DNA of 21,869 nucleotides from a virus. The DNA lies in the IMG/VR virus record IMGVR_UViG_3300025636_000046, positions 1 through 21,869 of that record; one strand, written 5' to 3'. This document shows, piece after piece, positions 18,162 to 21,869 of the stretch (its first letter is position 1; the number at the start of each line of letters is the position of its first letter). The translations under genes and the position numbers were made by a program. The notes below the pieces were generated by a model that saw only the letters and a list, made by a program, of their open reading frames with translations, had not been told where the DNA came from and ran no database searches.

Positions 18162-18168
18162 TATTTAT
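18162..18168 (-). promoter_or_regulatory. Putative late promoter ATAAATA
   Basis: ATAAATA is the closest match in the window to the T4 late consensus TATAAATA. It ends 5 nt before the ATG of the structural gene. Confidence 0.55.
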
Positions 18169-18177
18169 CGAGAATCT

Positions 18178-18549
18178 ATGTTATTAAAAGATATTGAAAC
18201 AAACTTTCCATTCATTAGCGTAGTCACTTATGGTGGTAACGAGTACGTTGGCATCATTGCTAATCAAGATGCGTACATAACAAGTATGTATGTTTTTTCA
18301 TCACTTAAAACTGACTTACAAAAAGAATTATTTTTAGCGATGGGAAATATTTGGTGGTGGGAATCAAATAGAATGTTACCTATTAATATTTTCTTAATAA
18401 ACGAAATGCAACCATTTAGTTATGCAATGATGACTATGAACAGTAAAGATGTTAAAGTAAGAATAGGTCCGTGTGTTAATTTAAATGATTTAAATTTTAA
18501 ACGTATCAAACGTAAAAGTGTACAACTTGTACGAAAGTCTAAGAACTAA
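18178..18549 (+). CDS. Hypothetical protein, lone plus-strand gene
   Basis: A 123-aa protein of unknown function. The N-terminal part looks like beta strands (FISVVTYGGNEYVGIIANQD, a small-barrel look), then a helix-rich middle (LQKELFLAMGNIWWWESN) and a basic C-terminus (RIKRKSVQLVRKSKN). The beta-plus-basic-tail layout suggests nucleic-acid binding, not proven. It is the only plus-strand gene between 13 and 21.9 kb. It is divergent from the structural gene and overlaps the 3' end of the DnaE-like gene tail-to-tail by 11 bp. Confidence 0.7.
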   Translation: MLLKDIETNFPFISVVTYGGNEYVGIIANQDAYITSMYVFSSLKTDLQKELFLAMGNIWWWESNRMLPINIFLINEMQPFSYAMMTMNSKDVKVRIGPCVNLNDLNFKRIKRKSVQLVRKSKN

Positions 18550-19099
18550 TTTGTTCACATAATAAATTCATATGCACTACACATGCTATTGCATAACTTA
18601 CAGCGTGTGCTTTCTTAAAGTAATAACTATTGTCCGTCGGCTTCGTCCACACTTCTTGTAAAATTAAATTCCAACTGCTGTTCGCTAGGTGTCTCTTCGC
18701 TGGTCGAATGATCGCTAGTGTCGCTGCTAATTGTTGTACCGATGACGGTTTCAATTGCTTCAACAGTTCGTTGTGCCCGTTTAGATGAAAGACTTTGTCG
18801 CTGAAGTCTGCGTGTTCCAGAAGTTGCCATAGGGGTGTCCTTTCCATTAGTTGTGTTAAGTGTTCATTATCTCTAACGTCTTTATATATGCTTACGTTAA
18901 GGAAGTCTAATTTAAAATAGCCACGTTCGTCTGCTGCCTTATGTTCAACCGTAGCCAAGTTGTCAATAGGGTTATGTGGAATCTCTGTTGCGTAGATTCC
19001 AGTGTTGTGCTTCTTACCTGTGTTTAACTTTGCCACACGATGTTTGAGTTGAGATAGAATAACATCTCTGTCAGCAAAGTCTATATCAATATCAGGCAT
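18539..19099 (-). CDS. Miniature DnaE-like protein (DNA polymerase III alpha remnant)
   Basis: A 186-aa protein whose motifs follow the order of the bacterial replicative polymerase DnaE (about 1,160 aa). MPDIDIDF at 1-8 corresponds to the catalytic PD-D-DF. KHNTGIYAT (30-38) resembles KHAGGVVIA, YFKLDFLNV (61-69) resembles the strand with the third catalytic Asp, LKQLKPSSVQQLAATLAIIRP (113-133) resembles the LKP...FRPG motif, and KAHAVSYAIACVVHMNLL (163-180) resembles the AAYAL..YQTAYLK motif. The sequence between the motifs is mostly deleted. Whether it polymerises DNA is unknown. It is last in the kds operon; its start overlaps the previous stop (TGATG). Confidence 0.68.
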   Translation of the reverse strand: MPDIDIDFADRDVILSQLKHRVAKLNTGKKHNTGIYATEIPHNPIDNLATVEHKAADERGYFKLDFLNVSIYKDVRDNEHLTQLMERTPLWQLLEHADFSDKVFHLNGHNELLKQLKPSSVQQLAATLAIIRPAKRHLANSSWNLILQEVWTKPTDNSYYFKKAHAVSYAIACVVHMNLLCEQISS

Positions 19100-19329
19100 C
19101 AGCCGCCGCCTTGGAATCTGCCATCTTTAGGCCTATACCAAACTTTTTGATGATGTATACGACCTAATAGATCTCTCATCTCGTTAATCTCTTCCTGTAG
19201 TTCTGCGGCATATACACTCTTAGGATCTAATGCCACACTTACTCCACGCCTTGATATTTTTCCTTGCAGTGCATGTTCGATAAGTTCGATGTCTCTTACT
19301 GTGAGTTCAAAGTTGTTATTAGGCTTCAT
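19099..19329 (-). CDS. Small helical hypothetical protein
   Basis: A 76-aa protein beginning MKPNNNFELTVRDIELIEHA. I chose the ATG at 19329 over a longer frame because AGAGAAC lies just upstream and it overlaps the preceding gene by only 11 bp. Helices span about residues 9-20 and 40-58 (AAELQEEINEMRDLLGRIH), and the C-terminus is KDGRFQGGG. It has the look of small conserved T4-like marine phage proteins, function unknown. Its stop and the DnaE-like start share TGATG. Confidence 0.68.
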   Translation of the reverse strand: MKPNNNFELTVRDIELIEHALQGKISRRGVSVALDPKSVYAAELQEEINEMRDLLGRIHHQKVWYRPKDGRFQGGG

Positions 19330-19501
19330 CAGTTCTCTTCCAAAAGTATCCGTCATTAGAATCTGGTATAACACCAGTATACTCTAATCCTGTTTCTAGA
19401 TCAACTAGTTTATATTTACCAGGGCATTTTGTTTTAACAACTAGTTCAATTGCAATGTCTAGTGATGGCACTGTAGTACCATCTAATAATTTTCTGTTCA
19501 T
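19319..19501 (-). CDS. 60-aa hypothetical protein
   Basis: A small beta-rich protein (KYKLVDLETGLEYTGVIPDS in the middle, FWKRTDEA at the end). No family is recognised. Its ATG overlaps the kinase stop by four bases, and its 3' end overlaps the next gene by 11 bp. Tight packing on both sides supports it as a real gene of the operon. Confidence 0.65.
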   Translation of the reverse strand: MNRKLLDGTTVPSLDIAIELVVKTKCPGKYKLVDLETGLEYTGVIPDSNDGYFWKRTDEA

Positions 19502-19935
19502 AGTTTACTTTCTTTTCCATGCTTGCTCATGTAACTTTCCACAACTTTAACAAGTTGTTTGTGCGTATCATCAAACCATGCACTCACATGATAGTCATAG
19601 TTTGAGGGTGCTTGAAATACTTTATTAGTGTCTTCAAATCGTCCTTCTTTAATAGTATCCATCCATACTGTATAATCAGGAGCAAAGGCCTGTCTTGCTT
19701 CTTCAGTAGGACATATAAAATCTGTAACAGCAATTTTACCTGACATTACTACTCCATCTGCTAAGAACTTCATACGCATTGCTTGTCGCATACGTCCTTC
19801 TGGTGTAAAGTCCCAATCGTCATAATGTTTTCTTACAGCATCTGCATTAATCCAAACGCCGTTAATAAGTTTTGCAAACGGCTCTGCTAATGTTGACTTA
19901 CCGCTTCCTGGTAATCCAAATATTAAAATTTTCAT
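19498..19935 (-). CDS. P-loop kinase resembling adenylylsulfate (APS) kinase
   Basis: A 145-aa P-loop kinase. Walker A is GLPGSGKST at 7-15, NADAVR at 30-35 matches the APS-kinase NGD-xR-type substrate segment, and DFICPTEEARQAF at 72-84 matches the FISP..AERQ-type lid region of CysC. It is shorter than bacterial CysC (~200 aa). APS kinase would make PAPS from APS and ATP for sulfonation, but a polynucleotide- or nucleoside-kinase role fits the fold too. It overlaps both neighbours by four bases. Confidence 0.75.
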   Translation of the reverse strand: MKILIFGLPGSGKSTLAEPFAKLINGVWINADAVRKHYDDWDFTPEGRMRQAMRMKFLADGVVMSGKIAVTDFICPTEEARQAFAPDYTVWMDTIKEGRFEDTNKVFQAPSNYDYHVSAWFDDTHKQLVKVVESYMSKHGKESKL

Positions 19936-20627
19936 AATTTACTTTCTTTAGCTACATCTTTTACAAGTTGTACATCCTTAGTTAGTCGTTTAAATCTTAC
20001 ACCCCAATGTTGCGGATCAACAATATTATATATCAATCCTAATTGTTCGTCGTTAAATTTACTTAATAACTCTTTTCCGCTTTTGCAATTAAGGATTAGC
20101 CATGGACTAATTTTTCCGTCTCTAATATGCCAAACTGATTTATTTAAACTTACGTAATTAAAATAATGATTCCATACACTATTATTTTCAGCAGCCCATT
20201 CTACCATAGTTTCGACACTACGTTCTAGTGCAGTCTCTACACCTTCCTTCTTAATAAGATCAGTTGCATATGTTTCATACATTTCTTCTCTGCACCAATG
20301 ATCAAGTTTAACTCCGCTGGTTACAACATGATTAATATACTTCTCAGGATACAACGGTTTTACATTAGACACAAAACTACCAAACTTTACAAACGCATTA
20401 TAGTAACTGCTTTTGCAAAACTCTTCATAAGTTTTATCTTTCTTTGCACCTGCACTTAATTTATAAAATTGATTAAATGCATAAAATCCTAAGCGTACTC
20501 TGCGCTCATCCTTTTGCAATGCTCTACGCTTCTTTTCACACACATGCGCCATAAGAGTAGATTCTCTTACATAACTACTTCCGCAGTATTCGCACTTGTA
20601 TGGCTTAGAGCTTGATGTCAATGTCAT
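19932..20627 (-). CDS. Zinc-finger protein, unknown function
   Basis: A 231-aa protein with an N-terminal zinc finger: C12-x2-C15 (YKCEYCGSSY), then H28 and C30 (AHVC), followed by a basic helix (EKKRRALQKDERRVRLG). The rest is mainly helical and aromatic (RLGFYAFNQFYKL; NSVWNHYFNYVS) without a motif I know. I chose the ATG at 20627 because the finger then starts ten residues in and the overlap with the previous gene is 23 bp; a start at 20684 would add 19 residues. A DNA- or RNA-binding role in phage transcription or replication is possible. Confidence 0.72.
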   Translation of the reverse strand: MTLTSSSKPYKCEYCGSSYVRESTLMAHVCEKKRRALQKDERRVRLGFYAFNQFYKLSAGAKKDKTYEEFCKSSYYNAFVKFGSFVSNVKPLYPEKYINHVVTSGVKLDHWCREEMYETYATDLIKKEGVETALERSVETMVEWAAENNSVWNHYFNYVSLNKSVWHIRDGKISPWLILNCKSGKELLSKFNDEQLGLIYNIVDPQHWGVRFKRLTKDVQLVKDVAKESKL

Positions 20628-21072
20628 GGTCTTTTGCAAGTTGTTTGAGTTCTTTTTTTGTAGATATTCCAGCAAGTAGTTCAACCTCTTTCATTTTCAT
20701 ATTTGGATATAGCTGAGATAATAATTTGATTGCCGCATTATTATTGCCGTCTTTTTTCTTAAAACCAATATATGGATGATATTGAATTTTACCTGTTGCT
20801 CCACTTGTACATAATAACTGCCACATTAATTCTTGGTGTCCGTTTTCTTTACCAACTCCAATGTCGTTAAAGTGCTTATTATAATATTCGTTGGTTTTAA
20901 ATACTGCAAGTTCTTGCGCATCAGTGTCGCCTTGTACAGCACTAACATATCTGTTCAACAACCAAAAACTTACACTCTTCTTTTCTTCAGAAGATAATTC
21001 TTTCCAAACGCTTTTTGCGTTCATGTCAACAGCTGCTAAAATATCTTTTACTGGAAGTCTTTGTTGTGCCAT
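20605..21072 (-). CDS. Clamp-loader small-subunit-like (gp62-like) protein
   Basis: A 155-aa helical protein. Its layout resembles T4-type gp62, the small clamp-loader subunit: an N-terminal helix, a LLNRYVS segment (38-44), then ELAVFKTNEYYNKHF (54-68) where gp62 proteins have an ANEMN-type helix. A C-terminal part with AIKLLSQLYPNMKMKEVELL and KKELKQLA repeats the ..LKELLG..KKEL pattern. No enzymatic motif is expected in gp62. The match is by pattern only, and another replication accessory is possible. It overlaps kdsB by 25 bp. Confidence 0.5.
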   Translation of the reverse strand: MAQQRLPVKDILAAVDMNAKSVWKELSSEEKKSVSFWLLNRYVSAVQGDTDAQELAVFKTNEYYNKHFNDIGVGKENGHQELMWQLLCTSGATGKIQYHPYIGFKKKDGNNNAAIKLLSQLYPNMKMKEVELLAGISTKKELKQLAKDHDIDIKL

Positions 21073-21728
21073 TCGACTACATCCTCGGGTGCGTTTATCT
21101 CTACTCCATTATAGTATACACTCAAACAACCAACTTGCCAACCACTTTTTAGCCAGCGTAGTTGTTCAAGTTTTTCAATGCGCTCTTCTTTTTCAACTTG
21201 CAAGTTTGGATAACATTGTAGTGCGTTCTTACGATAACCGTATACGCCCAAGTGCCAGTCGCCGTAGCCTGTCATACCTCTACCAAACCACAATGCGCTA
21301 TCGCCAGCACGTACCATCTTAACTGAGTTAGGATCATTTTGTTTTTCTTCTGGCATCTCAGTAAACACAGTGCTTACAGGATAATGCTGCAAACTTGAAA
21401 TACATTTTTCAATCATTTGTAATGTAACATCAGGCATATCGCCTTGTACATTAATAAATTGATCGTACTTTTGCATATAGTCTAAACCAATAGCACCTGC
21501 ACAGCGTTCTGTACCGTTATCATAATCTTTATCATCGATTATTACACTTGTGTTTTGAAATACGTTAGCAATACGTTGATCATCAGTAAGCACGTATGTT
21601 GGTAGCTTAGACGCAATACAAGCGTCATACACACGTTGTATCATAGGAACACCATCTAACATAGCTAGAGGCTTTCCTGGGTAGCGTGTACTGCCGTAAC
21701 GTGCTGGAATTAGTATTGCTGTTTTCAT
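21048..21728 (-). CDS. kdsB: CMP-KDO synthetase (3-deoxy-manno-octulosonate cytidylyltransferase)
   Basis: A 226-aa enzyme (E. coli KdsB is 248 aa) that joins CMP from CTP to KDO, activating it for LPS or capsule. Visible motifs are IPARYGSTRYPGKPLA (7-22), NGTER (71-75), NVQGDMPD (93-100), HLGVYGYR and LEQLRWLKSG. Two usual residues differ: NVQGDEP reads NVQGDMP, and the C-terminal (V)DTPED reads INAPED, replacing an Asp often cited as a metal ligand. It follows kdsA with an ATGA overlap. A phage copy could alter host surface glycans or supply KDO to a virion glycan. Confidence 0.9.
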   Translation of the reverse strand: MKTAILIPARYGSTRYPGKPLAMLDGVPMIQRVYDACIASKLPTYVLTDDQRIANVFQNTSVIIDDKDYDNGTERCAGAIGLDYMQKYDQFINVQGDMPDVTLQMIEKCISSLQHYPVSTVFTEMPEEKQNDPNSVKMVRAGDSALWFGRGMTGYGDWHLGVYGYRKNALQCYPNLQVEKEERIEKLEQLRWLKSGWQVGCLSVYYNGVEINAPEDVVEWHNKDFQ

Positions 21729-21869
21729 TGAGGTGGTCTTTCATTCCTATCGTAACTATATGTCACGATATCTGCTACAACTTTTTCAAAGTCATCTAGC
21801 CTAAGCATGTTTGGGCCATCACTAGGTGCTATATCAGGGTCAGGATGGACTTCCAAGAAAAAGTTCCTG
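21725..21869 (-). CDS. kdsA: KDO-8-phosphate synthase, C-terminal part
   Basis: A partial gene running off the window edge; 47 codons of the C-terminus are visible. FFLEVHPDPDIAPSDGPNML matches the C-terminal active-site region of KdsA, where the family has FFxEvHPDPdxAlsDGPN. The enzyme condenses phosphoenolpyruvate with arabinose-5-phosphate to give KDO-8-phosphate. Its stop overlaps the kdsB start (ATGA), making a kdsA-kdsB operon. The partial sequence looks intact. Confidence 0.88.
   Translation of the reverse strand, partial: RNFFLEVHPDPDIAPSDGPNMLRLDDFEKVVADIVTYSYDRNERPPQ

Noticed and set aside
18627-18830. 67-aa open frame with Ser/Thr-rich sequence on the minus strand
   Set aside because: It lies wholly inside the DnaE-like gene in another frame on the same strand and has no Shine-Dalgarno box; the DnaE motifs explain the region.

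Overview
This window looks like part of the genome of a marine T4-like tailed phage of a Gram-negative bacterium. The evidence is a gp41-type DnaB helicase beside a gp61-type DnaG primase, a phage structural protein, two 2-oxoglutarate/Fe(II) oxygenases, a NodU-type carbamoyltransferase, a T5orf172/GIY-YIG protein, three tRNAs and a dense run of tiny early genes. No ribosomal RNA, integrase, transposase or CRISPR array is visible. The host cannot be named; genes for KDO synthesis suggest an LPS-bearing or KDO-bearing host.

Layout. 42-846 (+) is a four-gene operon of small unknown proteins. It converges on a minus-strand oxygenase pair (821-1980), and a T5orf172 gene follows at 2025-2294. A gene-free stretch of 1.15 kb (2295-3445) is rich in repeats and is the best place for an origin or control region. 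From 3446 to 12087 (+) about 25 small genes are arranged as cassettes. Nearly every cassette or gene pair has its own sigma70-like promoter (TTGACA or TTTACA, 16-17 bp, TATAnT), a conserved leader and a Shine-Dalgarno box, usually AGGGCA. Embedded in this array are three tRNAs (Leu-UAA, CAU, Arg-UCU), an AAA+ ATPase gene and two non-coding segments carrying stem-loops. 12088-13054 is a convergent region with a terminator, a folded element and one possible small gene. From 13055 to 21869 genes are almost all on the minus strand: helicase, carbamoyltransferase, a 42-aa basic protein, primase, glycosyltransferase-like protein and structural protein. After one plus-strand gene comes a tightly overlapping operon: kdsA (partial), kdsB, a clamp-loader-like protein, a zinc-finger protein, an APS-kinase-like protein, two small proteins and a miniature DnaE-like protein.

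The most notable signal is a family of four stem-loops (one after the tRNAs, three after the ATPase gene). All display the same hexaloop TGCCCT on stems whose sequences differ but still pair. TGCCCT is the exact reverse complement of AGGGCA, the Shine-Dalgarno box of nine cassette genes here. The simplest reading is a phage-encoded antisense RNA, or RNA sponge, that acts on the ribosome-binding sites of its own early gene array; this is inference and untested. Other signals are dyads centred in the promoter spacers, leaders that place the Shine-Dalgarno box in a hairpin loop, a folded ~110-nt insertion in one leader, a second class of apparently leaderless genes (helicase, primase, late genes), six dispersed copies of a ~20-bp repeat, and the 186-aa DnaE remnant that keeps its catalytic aspartate motifs.
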